NCBI GenBank assembly: GCA_016933025.1
Contig: JAFGBT010000053.1
Location: forward strand, 62,001-126,000
Origin: Spirochaetota bacterium
GTDB taxonomy: Bacteria > Spirochaetota > UBA4802 > UBA5550
Reading direction: 5' to 3'
DNA: 64,000 nucleotides
Shown here: positions 35,178-45,032 of the stretch, one piece after another
Position numbering within the stretch: the stretch's first letter is position 1
Layout of the letters: each line of letters opens with the position of its first letter
Made by a program: the position numbers and the translations under genes
The notes under the pieces: generated by a model
What the model was told of the DNA's origin: nothing
Databases searched by the model: none
Seen by the model: only the letters and a program-made list of their open reading frames with translations

Positions 35178-37049
35178 TCAGGTCAGCCGTTTCATGACGA
35201 TGAAGGTGATATCGTCGGGGAGGGGGGTCCCACCGATGAAATTCTCGACATCGTTCATGATGTAGTCCTTAATTTCCTCTGCGGTCTTCCCCGGTGCTCT
35301 CCTGAAAGTATCCGACAGCCGCTCGAAGTCGTACCTTTCTTTTTTTGAATTATAGCAGTCAACCAGCCCGTCGGTCAATAAGAGCAGAGAGTCCCCCTTT
35401 TCCACGGAAAAATTAAGAATCTCGAATGGATCGGCGAATATATCCTTGCCCAGGAGCTTCCCTTTAATCTCCCTGTCCCGGGGCTTGACGACGAACACGT
35501 TGCCCGTCTTTTTTCTTTTCACCAGGAGGTCCGGGTGGCAGGCGTTTACGTACTCAATCTGGCTGCCGGTGAACCTGAGAAGTATCCCTGTCAGATAGTT
35601 GTCGATGGAGTGGAACTCCCGTATAAGTTCCGCGTTGATGTCGTCAACAATAGGGGCGAGCCGTTCGTGGACGCCGGCGGTGAAATGGCGCGCCATTGTT
35701 GATTTCGCAAGGAGCGTTATCAGGCCGGATGAGACGCCGTGGCCTGACACGTCGCAGACCACGGTCCCCTTCAGCACCCCGTCTTCCATGTAAAAATCGA
35801 AGAAGTCCCCCGATACGCCGAGCATCGGTTTGAACAAAAAGGTGATGTCCCAGTCATTGTTGACCGGCGGTCTGTCCGGTAGAAATTGCGTCTGTATGTT
35901 GATGGCGAGCCCCATCTCGAGCTCGGATAACCGCTGCCTCTCGTTCAGTTCCCTGTTCGCCTTTTCCAGCTCGGCTTCCTTCTGCTTGAGTTCGGATATG
36001 TCTCGCGCGACGAAGAGCATGCCCACCGGATCCTTTTCGATTTCATGCATGGGCGAGGCCGAGAGGCTCAGGGTGCGTATCTCGCTTTTCAGCGTGGTGT
36101 ATTCCATCTCGTGGTTTCTTATAACGCCCTTCCCGAGGACCGCGCTGAAATCGCCGGTGAAGAGATCGCCGCCGACAATTTCCGCTGCCGCCCTTCCGAT
36201 CATGTCGCGCTGGGAGCGGCCGAAAAGATCGAGAGCCGCGTGGTTCACCATGCGTATATACCCTTCATGGTCGACCGCGAACAGGGCGTCGGACAGGGTG
36301 TCGATGATCACGTCCGCCGCCAGGGCCGGGGTGATTTCGACGATTCGGTACCGCCGCAGGATGTAGATCGCGAGTATGAGAAACACGGTGAAGGGAATGT
36401 AGGCGAAGGGATACACGGGGAACCCGTACTTTGCAACGAAATCGATCACGCCGATCGAGGCGATGCCGAGCGCGACGCCTACCAGCTTTATCCGCTTCTG
36501 GAAGATGGTGCCCGGGACCGCCTTGATATATTCGCGCCAGGCGAGGAACACGCAGAAGAGGACGATCACGAAAAAGTAGGCCAGGAACGGTATGCTCAAC
36601 CATCCGTATTTCGGGTAGTACCCCCACCAGTAGTGGTAGAGGGTGGCTATCAGCGTATCGGTCGTGATGATCGCTATGGAGAACAGGGCCGAAAGGAGCC
36701 AGTTGAACCAGGCAAGGGCCTTCCAGTTCTGGTATATCCCGAGGCCGAGCACGACAAAAAGGAAGATCGAAGCCGGGATGCAGGGCACGCCTATGTATCC
36801 GGCCTTTGCCCAGAAGAGGGCGACGGTTTCATCGGTGCAGCTGTAGAGAAAGGTAAAGGCGAAGAACCACTCCGCAAAGGCCAGTGTCATGAGAAAGAAC
36901 GATACGCTGAGCAAGTTGGCTCGTTCTCTTATAAGGGCCACCAGGCCTATTATAAATATGCCGATAGAGACTACGGCTGTCGGGAGGGAATAGATGCTCG
37001 GCGAGTAGCTCGCCGGGTCGAAAATATGTGTTATGTGTTGAGCGATCAT
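35178..37049 (-). CDS. 7TM-PAS-SpoIIE (PP2C-type) phosphatase
   Basis: 623 residues. N-terminal membrane domain with about seven to eight helices (1-240), like the HisKA_7TM sensor module. A PAS domain follows (about 255-375, with G-Y-I-R-M-V-N-H-A-A-L-D-L-F-G), then a short coiled coil and a SpoIIE-type phosphatase (about 405-620), with G-D-F-F-D-F-Y, V-C-D-V-S-G-H-G-V-S-S-G-L and L-L-L-L-T-D-G-L-V-D. It should dephosphorylate a Ser/Thr-phosphorylated partner, typically an anti-sigma antagonist. No such partner is in the window. Confidence 0.87.
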   Translation of the reverse strand: MIAQHITHIFDPASYSPSIYSLPTAVVSIGIFIIGLVALIRERANLLSVSFFLMTLAFAEWFFAFTFLYSCTDETVALFWAKAGYIGVPCIPASIFLFVVLGLGIYQNWKALAWFNWLLSALFSIAIITTDTLIATLYHYWWGYYPKYGWLSIPFLAYFFVIVLFCVFLAWREYIKAVPGTIFQKRIKLVGVALGIASIGVIDFVAKYGFPVYPFAYIPFTVFLILAIYILRRYRIVEITPALAADVIIDTLSDALFAVDHEGYIRMVNHAALDLFGRSQRDMIGRAAAEIVGGDLFTGDFSAVLGKGVIRNHEMEYTTLKSEIRTLSLSASPMHEIEKDPVGMLFVARDISELKQKEAELEKANRELNERQRLSELEMGLAINIQTQFLPDRPPVNNDWDITFLFKPMLGVSGDFFDFYMEDGVLKGTVVCDVSGHGVSSGLITLLAKSTMARHFTAGVHERLAPIVDDINAELIREFHSIDNYLTGILLRFTGSQIEYVNACHPDLLVKRKKTGNVFVVKPRDREIKGKLLGKDIFADPFEILNFSVEKGDSLLLLTDGLVDCYNSKKERYDFERLSDTFRRAPGKTAEEIKDYIMNDVENFIGGTPLPDDITFIVMKRLT

Positions 37050-37237
37050 ATCTCTACGGCCGCTTGTTCTTTTAAATGGGTGATAGGGAACAGGATTTCA
37101 AACCGGAGCGGGGTTGTCAATTAAAAGCATTGAGTGCCGGATAAATTTTATGCGTCCGATTGGCCGTTGCCCGGCCCCGGTTTTAATGATTGGCCGATAA
37201 ATTTAATCACGTGCGAAGTCTTGTGTCGGCCTGGATT

Positions 37238-39028
37238 TCAGCCCTTGTGTTCCTTCGACATCTCATGGTATGTCGGTATCATTTCATGCATGGCTGATGA
37301 TACACGGTCCCGTACCTCGCTCAGGAGGTCCCGTTCAGCGGCCATGCGGACGGGATATCGCACGCTTCTGGATTTCGGCTGGTGGACGACTCCCTCGCGG
37401 CCAAGCAACCTGCTCGCCAGTATCCGTATCGTTTCTATGGCGCCGGTCAGGACCAGGACAATCGAGACCGTCCTCTGCTTGAAATTCGGCTTTCCGAGTA
37501 TTTCATTGAAGAGCCGCGCGGCCGCACGCGCTTTTTTGCGGGCCGCCCGGTTTGGTGCGAATACCAGGGCGGGAAGGAGAATCGGCCGCACATTTTCAGC
37601 TATACGCCTCATCATCCTGATCCGGAGCTTCATGAATTCATCCGGCCGGGGATCGCGGCTCTTTTCGTATCTGAGGGTCTCGGGGTTCCACTCGAGACCC
37701 ATTTTTTCCCGCTCGGCGAATTCTTTTGCCGCGCGCCTGTAGCCCCTGGCCGCCGTGACAGCCATGTTCAGGACACCCGGGCCGCCGGCCAGGTATTTTT
37801 TTCTGAAGGCGTTCCTGAGATAACGGACATGGTCTTTCCGGTCGTTAAAGTGCGGGTGGACGAAAAACAGCTCGCCGGCACCGTGCTGGTGACGGTAGGC
37901 CAGCTTCTTCAGCCTGTTTTGTTCCTTCATCTCGCTGTGGAGAGCGGTTCCAGGAAGCGGCGTGTAATTCATGAACTGGATGAAGTCAGACTCAAGGCCG
38001 ATCATGTAATCGATCTCTTCGCGGATTGTTTTATCGTCGTGATGATCATGGAAGAGTATCGTGGAGGCGTTCACCGATATCCCGTGCGATTGCAGATCCT
38101 CGAAAAGCGACCTGAAATCAACGCCCCGTGTCTTGTCGTGGTCGTTGCATTTTGATTCCACGCCGACCCAGATCATCCTTACGCCGAGCCTGACCAGGAA
38201 GTCGACGCCGAACTTCTTGATAACTTCCGCTGACGAGAAGATGTCGAACACGTAGGGCCTGCAGTTGGATGTCATGATCTCCAGCAACTCCATGGCGCGC
38301 CGGGGCTGTTTGAGGAAATTCTCGTCCAGGATGGTAAATCCCCTCGACCCGATCTCGGATTCCGTTTTGCGGCAGGCGTTGTAGATGTCCTTCCCGGTCG
38401 GGAGGAGGGGATGGTACTGCTTCTTGAACTGGTGAGAGGTGATGCAGAACTTGCACCCGTTCTCGCAGCCGACGCCAGGCATGAGTATCGCCCCTTTCGG
38501 CTTCCCCTTTGCGCCGTAGAGGTATTCGTACGCCGGGCCGTGGAGGGCGGGATGGCGCACCGGCGCCTCGGTGTCCTCGCCGAAATAGGCCCGGAGCCAG
38601 CGCACCCCTTCGCTTTTGCAGAGCGAATCATGCGGCACAATATTCTCCAGATCCGGAATGATAGTCCCGTATCCCCCGAGTATGATTTTAACGCCCGGGT
38701 GCTTCGCGCGGATGTACTCCGCCATCCTCTTCGCCTTCAGGACGTTCGGTACGATGAAGTTGATCCCGACGTGGGTGTAGCCCTTCTCCATCTCGCGGGT
38801 GAACTCCCGCCACGACGGGAAGTCGAGGACCGTGGTCTCGACCGATATGTTCTCGGCGAGGAGGTAGAGCGGGAAGGTCCAGTAGGACTGCCGGGGCGAG
38901 TGGACACCCTGCATCCGCGTTATCTGGTTGTTGAGAAGCTCCATCTGCATGCCGAGGGACTCGGCATACTTGTTTTTGACCCCGTACGGACCGAATACCG
39001 CCGTGAGCAATAGTTTTGGCTGAGACAC
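37238..39028 (-). CDS. B12-binding radical SAM protein
   Basis: 596 residues. The N-terminal part (about 60-165) is a B12-type Rossmann domain with V-K-I-I-L-G-G-Y-G near 113-121. The radical SAM cluster is in G-V-G-C-E-N-G-C-K-F-C-I-T-S, C-x3-C-x2-C, near residue 190. A later I-W-V-G-V-E-S-K and a C-terminal helical tail of about 180 residues follow. These proteins usually transfer methyl groups or rearrange carbon skeletons. Substrate unknown. Divergent from the membrane AraC regulator, which may control it. Confidence 0.82.
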   Translation of the reverse strand: MSQPKLLLTAVFGPYGVKNKYAESLGMQMELLNNQITRMQGVHSPRQSYWTFPLYLLAENISVETTVLDFPSWREFTREMEKGYTHVGINFIVPNVLKAKRMAEYIRAKHPGVKIILGGYGTIIPDLENIVPHDSLCKSEGVRWLRAYFGEDTEAPVRHPALHGPAYEYLYGAKGKPKGAILMPGVGCENGCKFCITSHQFKKQYHPLLPTGKDIYNACRKTESEIGSRGFTILDENFLKQPRRAMELLEIMTSNCRPYVFDIFSSAEVIKKFGVDFLVRLGVRMIWVGVESKCNDHDKTRGVDFRSLFEDLQSHGISVNASTILFHDHHDDKTIREEIDYMIGLESDFIQFMNYTPLPGTALHSEMKEQNRLKKLAYRHQHGAGELFFVHPHFNDRKDHVRYLRNAFRKKYLAGGPGVLNMAVTAARGYRRAAKEFAEREKMGLEWNPETLRYEKSRDPRPDEFMKLRIRMMRRIAENVRPILLPALVFAPNRAARKKARAAARLFNEILGKPNFKQRTVSIVLVLTGAIETIRILASRLLGREGVVHQPKSRSVRYPVRMAAERDLLSEVRDRVSSAMHEMIPTYHEMSKEHKG

Positions 39029-39213
39029 AATATCCTCCCTCTATCCTTTTCCGGATACTGACGAAAAAGAGTCTTGGTGTGTTCGAAAAATGGTATGTTG
39101 AAAGGTAAAGACAGGGAACGCTGGTCTGTGGTTGCAAAAAAATATGAATAGAAAGATTATTGACAGTATTATTTCCCCGATTAAAGATTACATAATTACA
39201 GGGATACAGAAAC

Positions 39214-40302
39214 GTGGATATTTCAATCATTATTCACCCCACAATATTTCTCAGCTTCCTCATGGCCATAGGCCTGTTGATCAGACCGCTTCGTTTCAGG
39301 AACGTGGTGCTGGCTATTTTTATCGCGGAGCTCGGGTATCTCACCCTTTTCATATATTTTCTCCACACGAAGCTGATTTTCGATTATCCCAGCGTTTTTC
39401 TCCTGTTGCTCCCGGTCGAGATCAGCATGGGTCCGCTGCTGTACCTGTACGTGCTCAGTTTTATCAAGGACAAGCAGAAGCTCTATTATACCGATGTTGT
39501 GCACTTCATTCCCTGCATGATCGTAACGATCATGGTGATACCGTATGCCTTTGTTTCAGATGAGGCGAAGAGGGAAATAGTCAACATGCTCATTCTTCAG
39601 GAGAATTTCAAGTTCGTTCAGATTCTTATCTCGACGGTTGCGGCGGTGGTTGTGCCCGTCGTCTATATCTCCCTCTGCATCTGGCAGATCTGGTTCCGGA
39701 AGCCGAGTGAAAACATTGCCTACCAGCCGCTTATACTGCTGATAACCCTCCTTATCATATGGCTTTTTCTGGGAGTGGTCGGCGTCGCCGGGGCCCTTAC
39801 CTTCTCGCCGGGGCTGCTGGTTCTGGACAACATCATCATCAGCCTTATCATAATAAGCTTTTTCCTTGTCACCAACCGTTACCCCTACCTGACCCAGTAC
39901 GGCACCATCCCGCCAAAGAATAAGAGGTACGCGAAATCATATCTCGACAACATCGACCGGAAGAATATCAATGCGCAGCTGAAGATCATCATGGAGGACG
40001 AGAAGCTCTTCTGCGACGAGGACCTTTCGCTGGGCCGGCTTGCCGACGCACTGGGCCTCACGAAAAACCAGCTCTCGCAGTTCCTGAACACATACCATGA
40101 AAAAAACTTCAATAATTTCGTGAACGGTTACCGCATCAAGGAGGCGAAGAAAATCATCATCGAAGAGCCGAAGCGCCAGATGATCTCGATAGCGTTCGCG
40201 GTCGGTTTTAATTCCTACTCGGCCTTCCATTCAACCTTCAAGAAGGCGACCGGCGTCACGCCCGCCGATTTCCGGAGGAAACAGGAGCGTGACGACAGGT
40301 GA
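39214..40302 (+). CDS. Membrane-anchored AraC-family regulator
   Basis: 362 residues. Six to seven membrane helices occupy about 1-220. A cytoplasmic AraC-type DNA-binding domain covers about 255-360: L-S-L-G-R-L-A-D-A-L-G-L-T-K-N-Q-L-S-Q-F-L-N (first HTH) and I-S-I-A-F-A-V-G-F-N-S-Y-S-A-F-H-S-T-F-K-K-A-T-G-V (second HTH). It is probably a membrane signal receptor that binds DNA directly. It lies between two radical SAM genes, divergent from one and convergent with the other. Confidence 0.87.
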   Translation: MDISIIIHPTIFLSFLMAIGLLIRPLRFRNVVLAIFIAELGYLTLFIYFLHTKLIFDYPSVFLLLLPVEISMGPLLYLYVLSFIKDKQKLYYTDVVHFIPCMIVTIMVIPYAFVSDEAKREIVNMLILQENFKFVQILISTVAAVVVPVVYISLCIWQIWFRKPSENIAYQPLILLITLLIIWLFLGVVGVAGALTFSPGLLVLDNIIISLIIISFFLVTNRYPYLTQYGTIPPKNKRYAKSYLDNIDRKNINAQLKIIMEDEKLFCDEDLSLGRLADALGLTKNQLSQFLNTYHEKNFNNFVNGYRIKEAKKIIIEEPKRQMISIAFAVGFNSYSAFHSTFKKATGVTPADFRRKQERDDR

Positions 40303-40303
40303 T

Positions 40304-40324
40304 TGAGGGCGCGGCGCGCCCTCA
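40304..40324. terminator. Hairpin between convergent AraC and radical SAM genes
   Basis: TGAGGGCGCG-G-CGCGCCCTCA, a 10-bp perfect stem around one base, overlapping the radical SAM stop codon. No T-tract, so termination is only possible, not proven. Confidence 0.4.
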
Positions 40325-41644
40325 GCAGTTTATGTCCTTTATCGCCCGGTAATTATAGTAATTCCAGAACACGTTGACCGAGGCGTTGAGGAAGCTCCCC
40401 GTGTTCATGAGGGTCTTCAGCCCCCTGGCCATCGAGATGCCCATCGTGGACGTCGAATCATAGACTTTCCGCCATCCCCGCTTCAGCTCCTCGACCGTCA
40501 TGTTCCGCGGCGTGATGACCGCCTCGTACGCGTTGTACCTGACCCAGTCGTCCGGGTAGTCGGTGTAGATGAGCCTGCCTTCCTTCTCGACCTGGTCATA
40601 GAGACGCGTGCCGGGGAAAGGGGTCATGATGGTGAACTGGCAGCCGTCTATGCCGGTCTCGTGAACGAATTCGATGGTCCTGTCGAAGATGTCCTTCGTG
40701 TCGGCGTCGCAGCCGAGAATGAACCCGCCGATGACGCCGATCCCGTGATCGTGGATTTTTTTTATGGTGGTGCTGTAGTTCCTGATGACGGGCCTCAGGT
40801 TTATCCCCTTGCCGACTGATTTCAACGATTCGGCCTCGATAGACTCGAATCCGATGTAGAAGGTGTTGGCCCCCGCGTCGGCCGCCGCTTTCAGCAGGTC
40901 GTCGTGCTCGGCGATGGTGATGCAGACCTGCGAGCCCCAGGACTTGCCGAGGCCCTTCAGGTTTTTGAAGAGCATCCGGGCGTGCTCGGTGCCGTCGTTC
41001 CCGAGACCGACGATGCTGTCGTCCGCGATGAAGAGCCGTTTCTCCCTGATCTCCGCGATCTCGTCAATCACCTCGCTGATCTCCCTGAAGCGGTACCTGC
41101 TGCCGTTGAATTTCGTCACCGAGCAGAAGCTGCAGTTGCAAGGACATCCCCGCGACGTCTGCACCGAGTGGATCATGTATTTTTTGGAAAAGAGCTTCCT
41201 GTTGACCTTCGGGATCCCCTTCAATTGGGGAAAAGCTTCGGCCCGGTAGATCTTCTTCATTCTGCCGCGGGAGAAATCTTCCAGCATGACGGGCCAGAGC
41301 TCGTCCGCTTCGCCCACGGCAACCGTATCGGCGAACCGGGACGCCTCCTCGGTGCGTACCGACGCGTGAATGCCGCCGAGGACGGTGGGCACCCCTCGCT
41401 GCCTGAACTCCCGGATTATCCGGTACGCCCGGGGCGCCTGTACCGTCGTGGCCGTCACGGCGACAAGATCGGCATCGGCGTTGAAATCGATGGTGTCGAT
41501 GTTTTCGTCCACGATCGATACCTCGTAGTCGTCCGGGGTCCTGCTGGCAAGGATGCCCAGCCCCATGGGCGGCAGGGCGAGCATCTTCATTTTCCCGAAT
41601 ACCGTGTTTTTGATGGATGGATTGATGAAAAGAATTTTTTTCAT
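40322..41644 (-). CDS. B12-binding radical SAM protein
   Basis: 440 residues from ATG 41644, which follows GAGAGG; the open frame upstream is not conserved. It begins K-K-I-L-F-I-N-P-S, with L-P-P-M-G-L-G-I-L and the B12-binding region (about 1-135). Radical SAM cluster is S-R-G-C-P-C-N-C-S-F-C-S-V, followed by F-I-A-D-D-S-I-V-G and later G-F-I-L-G-C-D. The C-terminus has an I-M-T-P-F-P-G-T-R-L-Y segment common in the methyltransferase-type members. Related in plan to the genes at 23215 and 61345. Confidence 0.85.
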   Translation of the reverse strand: MKKILFINPSIKNTVFGKMKMLALPPMGLGILASRTPDDYEVSIVDENIDTIDFNADADLVAVTATTVQAPRAYRIIREFRQRGVPTVLGGIHASVRTEEASRFADTVAVGEADELWPVMLEDFSRGRMKKIYRAEAFPQLKGIPKVNRKLFSKKYMIHSVQTSRGCPCNCSFCSVTKFNGSRYRFREISEVIDEIAEIREKRLFIADDSIVGLGNDGTEHARMLFKNLKGLGKSWGSQVCITIAEHDDLLKAAADAGANTFYIGFESIEAESLKSVGKGINLRPVIRNYSTTIKKIHDHGIGVIGGFILGCDADTKDIFDRTIEFVHETGIDGCQFTIMTPFPGTRLYDQVEKEGRLIYTDYPDDWVRYNAYEAVITPRNMTVEELKRGWRKVYDSTSTMGISMARGLKTLMNTGSFLNASVNVFWNYYNYRAIKDINC

Positions 41645-41904
41645 GCGATACCTCTCAGTATGATGCCGATTTCGTATTATCGGATAATCATGATCCGGAG
41701 AGGTTAGCATTATTCAGTGCTGAAATCTTGCTGGAATATATATCTGGATATTCATCGATATGCTGGATGAAATTTAAAATGTTGCGGGAATATATTCCTG
41801 GAGGTGCGCTCTGTCAGGGGGGATGTTCGCTCCTGCTTCACCCTGCGCGATCAGCCGGTTTAAAAGCTGCGGGTTTTAAACCATTCTTTCTGGTATTGGC
41901 CGCG

Positions 41905-41936
41905 AAAAAGGCCGGGTCAAATGATCCGGCCTTTTT
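41905..41936. terminator. Bidirectional Rho-independent terminator
   Basis: AAAAAGGCCGG..CCGGCCTTTTT with a short mismatched loop; T-tracts on both sides. It ends the DUF1554 lipoprotein transcript and may also stop plus-strand transcription. Confidence 0.8.
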
Positions 41937-41964
41937 CACGGTCTTTTAAAAGTTACATTCCCGA

Positions 41965-42867
41965 TTACTCTTCAGACCATTGAACGCAATATATGCCTCT
42001 AGCTTGTTCGCAATTAAAAAAGGTGCTTCCACGTACCCAGGAGCTGGTGGTCGACGAGGGAGCTCCATAATAGACACTGCCTGAAGTAGTTGTCCATCCA
42101 GAACAATTTGATGATGAAGAATAGCCGTTTGATTCCGTACCGGTGTAGGTACTGGAAGGACCCGAGGCTCCGAATTCGTCCCTTATTTGGTGTGCTATCG
42201 TGCCGTCCCACAGGTCCGTATAGCTTGAAGCGATGCTCGAGGAATCGGTTGTGATAAAGCTCGCGTCCGGCCGTATCCTGGTATGATCGCGGCCGTGTAT
42301 TGTGCCGGTCGACAGCAGGGCCTTGTAGTAGCCGGGCAGGCCGCCTGCAGCAGCGCGGAGATTGCAGATCTCATCAGCTCCCTCCAGCCCGCCGAGGTTG
42401 CCGTTGTAAGTCGTGCTTGTGGCGAAAATGATGCAGTTGGTGCATGGCGTCAATGAGTCGCCGGCTTCGGTGCTCGCGTGTGCCCATCCTGAAGCGAGGC
42501 ATATGTTGAGCACGCCGTCTGCAGTGTCGTACCAGAGCGCGCCGATGTAGGAGCTGCTGCATGCGAACGGCTCCGTGGCGCCCACAAGCGCGGTGGGATT
42601 CCCGACCGCGGGTTTCCATGCGTTATCATCGCATATCTTGAGCGTCATGGCGGTGCTGTCGTACCAGAGCTCGCCCGAGTGGTATGTGGTGCATGCCCCC
42701 GGCTCCGTGTAGCTGACAACAGCCATGTCAATTTCTTCTGTGCTTCCTGATCCTCCCCCCATCGGTATTAGTAACGTTTTCCCCGAGTCGCTGTCGCATG
42801 ACCACAGGATAGCCGATGTTAAAAAGCATGCCAGAATGAGCATGCTGGTTGCGATTTTAATGTTCAT
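41965..42867 (-). CDS. DUF1554-domain lipoprotein
   Basis: 300 residues. Signal with lipobox L-W-S-C (Cys24). Two degenerate repeats follow, T-E-P-G-A-C...G-E-L-W-Y-D-S and T-E-P-F-A-C...G-A-L-W-Y-D-T (about 55-125), each with a Cys pair. The C-terminal DUF1554 domain starts at about 145 with I-I-F-A-T-S-T-T-Y-N-G-N-L-G-G and contains A-D-E-I-C-N, I-R-P-D-A-S, and N-C-E-Q-A-R-G-I-Y-C-V. DUF1554 is common in leptospires and is a C-type-lectin-like fold. A surface adhesin-like role is plausible but unproven. Confidence 0.8.
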   Translation of the reverse strand: MNIKIATSMLILACFLTSAILWSCDSDSGKTLLIPMGGGSGSTEEIDMAVVSYTEPGACTTYHSGELWYDSTAMTLKICDDNAWKPAVGNPTALVGATEPFACSSSYIGALWYDTADGVLNICLASGWAHASTEAGDSLTPCTNCIIFATSTTYNGNLGGLEGADEICNLRAAAGGLPGYYKALLSTGTIHGRDHTRIRPDASFITTDSSSIASSYTDLWDGTIAHQIRDEFGASGPSSTYTGTESNGYSSSSNCSGWTTTSGSVYYGAPSSTTSSWVRGSTFFNCEQARGIYCVQWSEE

Positions 42868-43272
42868 TGTCCCCCACCCCCATGTAATGTGAAATTTGAC
42901 TTTATTCAGAATATGCAGGATAGAATATTCTCAATTGGAAGAATGCACTCTCCCGATAGTCTGCTATTTGTATAGCGTCATTAACAGCATCTGAATAGCA
43001 CATGCTGAAGTGACTTTTTTAAAAAGAAGTGATGGCTTTGTTTTACGATTTATATTTCTTTTTTTAAGGCGAGGGTATACGCGAATCCCTCATGATAAGG
43101 CATATGGTGACGGGGCCGGCGGGTATATCAAGAAAAAAACGGTCTTGCCCATAAAAAAATGCGGCTTCCATAATGTAATAACCAGGAGGACCCCTAACGC
43201 TTGTTTTTCGGCCTGTGAAACACTTTAAATGTCAGCCGCCATCGTGTTGCCCGCGGTGGGGGGCAGGGCCTG
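42868..43272. other. Gene-free interval
   Basis: About 400 bases between the DUF1554 and propeller genes, A+T-rich, with no convincing gene or structure. It should contain the promoter of the DUF1554 gene; no strong -35/-10 pair stands out. Confidence 0.3.
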
Positions 43273-44829
43273 CTAATATCGCACCAGGACCATGTTGCTC
43301 CCGCTGACGTTTGGGCCGGAGACAACAACGGAATTCCCGAAATCATAGGGCGCCGAGCCGGTGATATAGCCGGCCGCGTACACGCCGATGCCGTTCGCCG
43401 TGACGGCATTGAAAAGGGATTCCTGCGAGCCGCTCGCCACTGATTTGACGACGAGGGCCCGGCCATCGTATGTGCAGTACTTAACGAGCACCGCATTGGC
43501 TCCGCTTTCATAGGGACCTGAGACTACTTTCGAGTTTCCGAAATTGAATTGTTTGTTGCCGGCAATGTATCCCGCGGCATACACGCAATCGCCGTACCCC
43601 GCCACGGATAAAAACATGGAATCATCCGGAGCTGCGGTTTCAGATTTTCCCCAGCGGGCGTTTCCGCTCGTGTCATATTTCACTATAAGGGCGTTGAAGC
43701 GGTTACCGGCCCCGTTTACTGAAATGCCGTTCCCGAAATAGTAGGGGCCGCTGCCCAGCAGTGCGCCCGCCGCATAGATGCCCTCGCTTCCGGTCGTAAC
43801 TGACAGGAATGCCGAATCGTCGTTTCCGCACAGCGCTGAGCGGGCCCAGACGGGATACCCGCATGAATTATACTTGACCAGGATGATGTTGTTTCCATAC
43901 GGGTTGCTGCCGGCAACTGTAATGTCGCTGCCGAAATCATAGGTCTTGTTGCCGTCGATATAGCCTGCCGCATATATGCCTTCGCACCCGGTTGCCACAG
44001 CGTAATAACACGAACTGTTCATTCCCTGTACGACCGAACGGGCCCATAATACGATCCCTCTCCTGTCGTACTTGACGATAATCGCATTGTTGTCGGGGCT
44101 GGAAGGAGTGACATATACTGAATTGCCGAACCCGAAGGTGCTGTTCCCCATGCAGAGACCTGAAATATATATGCTATCGGCGCCAAGTGCTATGGAATAA
44201 CCGACCGAAGCATCAGCCGCCTTGGGGACCGATAGCGCCCAGAGCGGCGCGCCGTATTCGGTATACTTGACCAGGACCATGTTCGCGCCGTTTTCATATG
44301 CGCCCGAGATGGATATTCCGTTGCCAAAATTATAAATGCCGCTGCCCTGTATGGATCCCACGACATAGACCCCATCACTTCCCGCCGCCACCGAATAGAA
44401 GCAGGAGTCGCCGGGCCCCGAAACGGTCGAGGAGGCCCACTCCGCATTTCCGTCCGAGTCATATTTTATAAGGATGGCATTGGTCCCGCCTTCAAATCCG
44501 CCGTAGGTAATGGTGGTATATCCAAATTTGTATGGAGTATCGCCGACAATATAACCAGCCGCGTATACACAGTCGTTTCCCTGGGACACGGCATATAGTA
44601 TCGAGCCGTCGGACCCGTTTGTGACGGACCTGGCCCATCTCGGACTCTCCGGATAAACATCTCCATCATTATCATTTGTTTGATTTTGCGTGCCTGGTTT
44701 AAATCCGGCACAGCCAAAAAGGGCGTAATGCTGATGCTTATTATGCTTTGAATACATCCATCCATAACAGGAACTGCATGTCACCATCATTATTATTATG
44801 CTAACGCCCGCCAGGAACCTGTTTTTCAT
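43273..44829 (-). CDS. Seven-repeat beta-propeller-like secreted protein
   Basis: 518 residues with a signal peptide and Cys18/Cys21 suggesting lipid anchoring. The rest is seven tandem repeats of about 65 residues, each with W-A-R-S, V-Y-A-A-G-Y-I, Y-x-F-G-N, G-A-N-x-x-L-V-K-Y and a D/N-rich turn; the last repeat ends the protein at V-L-V-R-Y. Seven blades match a closed propeller. Similar repeats occur in SBBP-type proteins. It may be an extracellular binding protein; partner DUF1554 lipoprotein lies downstream on the same strand with a 400-base gap. Confidence 0.75.
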   Translation of the reverse strand: MKNRFLAGVSIIIMMVTCSSCYGWMYSKHNKHQHYALFGCAGFKPGTQNQTNDNDGDVYPESPRWARSVTNGSDGSILYAVSQGNDCVYAAGYIVGDTPYKFGYTTITYGGFEGGTNAILIKYDSDGNAEWASSTVSGPGDSCFYSVAAGSDGVYVVGSIQGSGIYNFGNGISISGAYENGANMVLVKYTEYGAPLWALSVPKAADASVGYSIALGADSIYISGLCMGNSTFGFGNSVYVTPSSPDNNAIIVKYDRRGIVLWARSVVQGMNSSCYYAVATGCEGIYAAGYIDGNKTYDFGSDITVAGSNPYGNNIILVKYNSCGYPVWARSALCGNDDSAFLSVTTGSEGIYAAGALLGSGPYYFGNGISVNGAGNRFNALIVKYDTSGNARWGKSETAAPDDSMFLSVAGYGDCVYAAGYIAGNKQFNFGNSKVVSGPYESGANAVLVKYCTYDGRALVVKSVASGSQESLFNAVTANGIGVYAAGYITGSAPYDFGNSVVVSGPNVSGSNMVLVRY

Positions 44830-45032
44830 ATTGTCCTCCTTCTCTCGATAAAAGGCATTTACTCCGGCATTCGGCGCGAATCATCATCCATTGTTTCTCT
44901 GTTCATTGAAAAGGATGAGCATTATTCACGCGGGATATACTGTTGGAAAATACTGGAGGGAAGGATTTAAATCTAATACTATACGGCCAATATCCGCAAA
45001 TGTTATTAACAATTATAGAGAATCTGGATTTG

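Noticed and set aside
36045..37124. 359-codon plus-strand open frame
   Set aside because: Antisense of the SpoIIE phosphatase gene.
43010..43228. 72-codon plus-strand open frame
   Set aside because: No start signal, no similarity pattern, biased composition.
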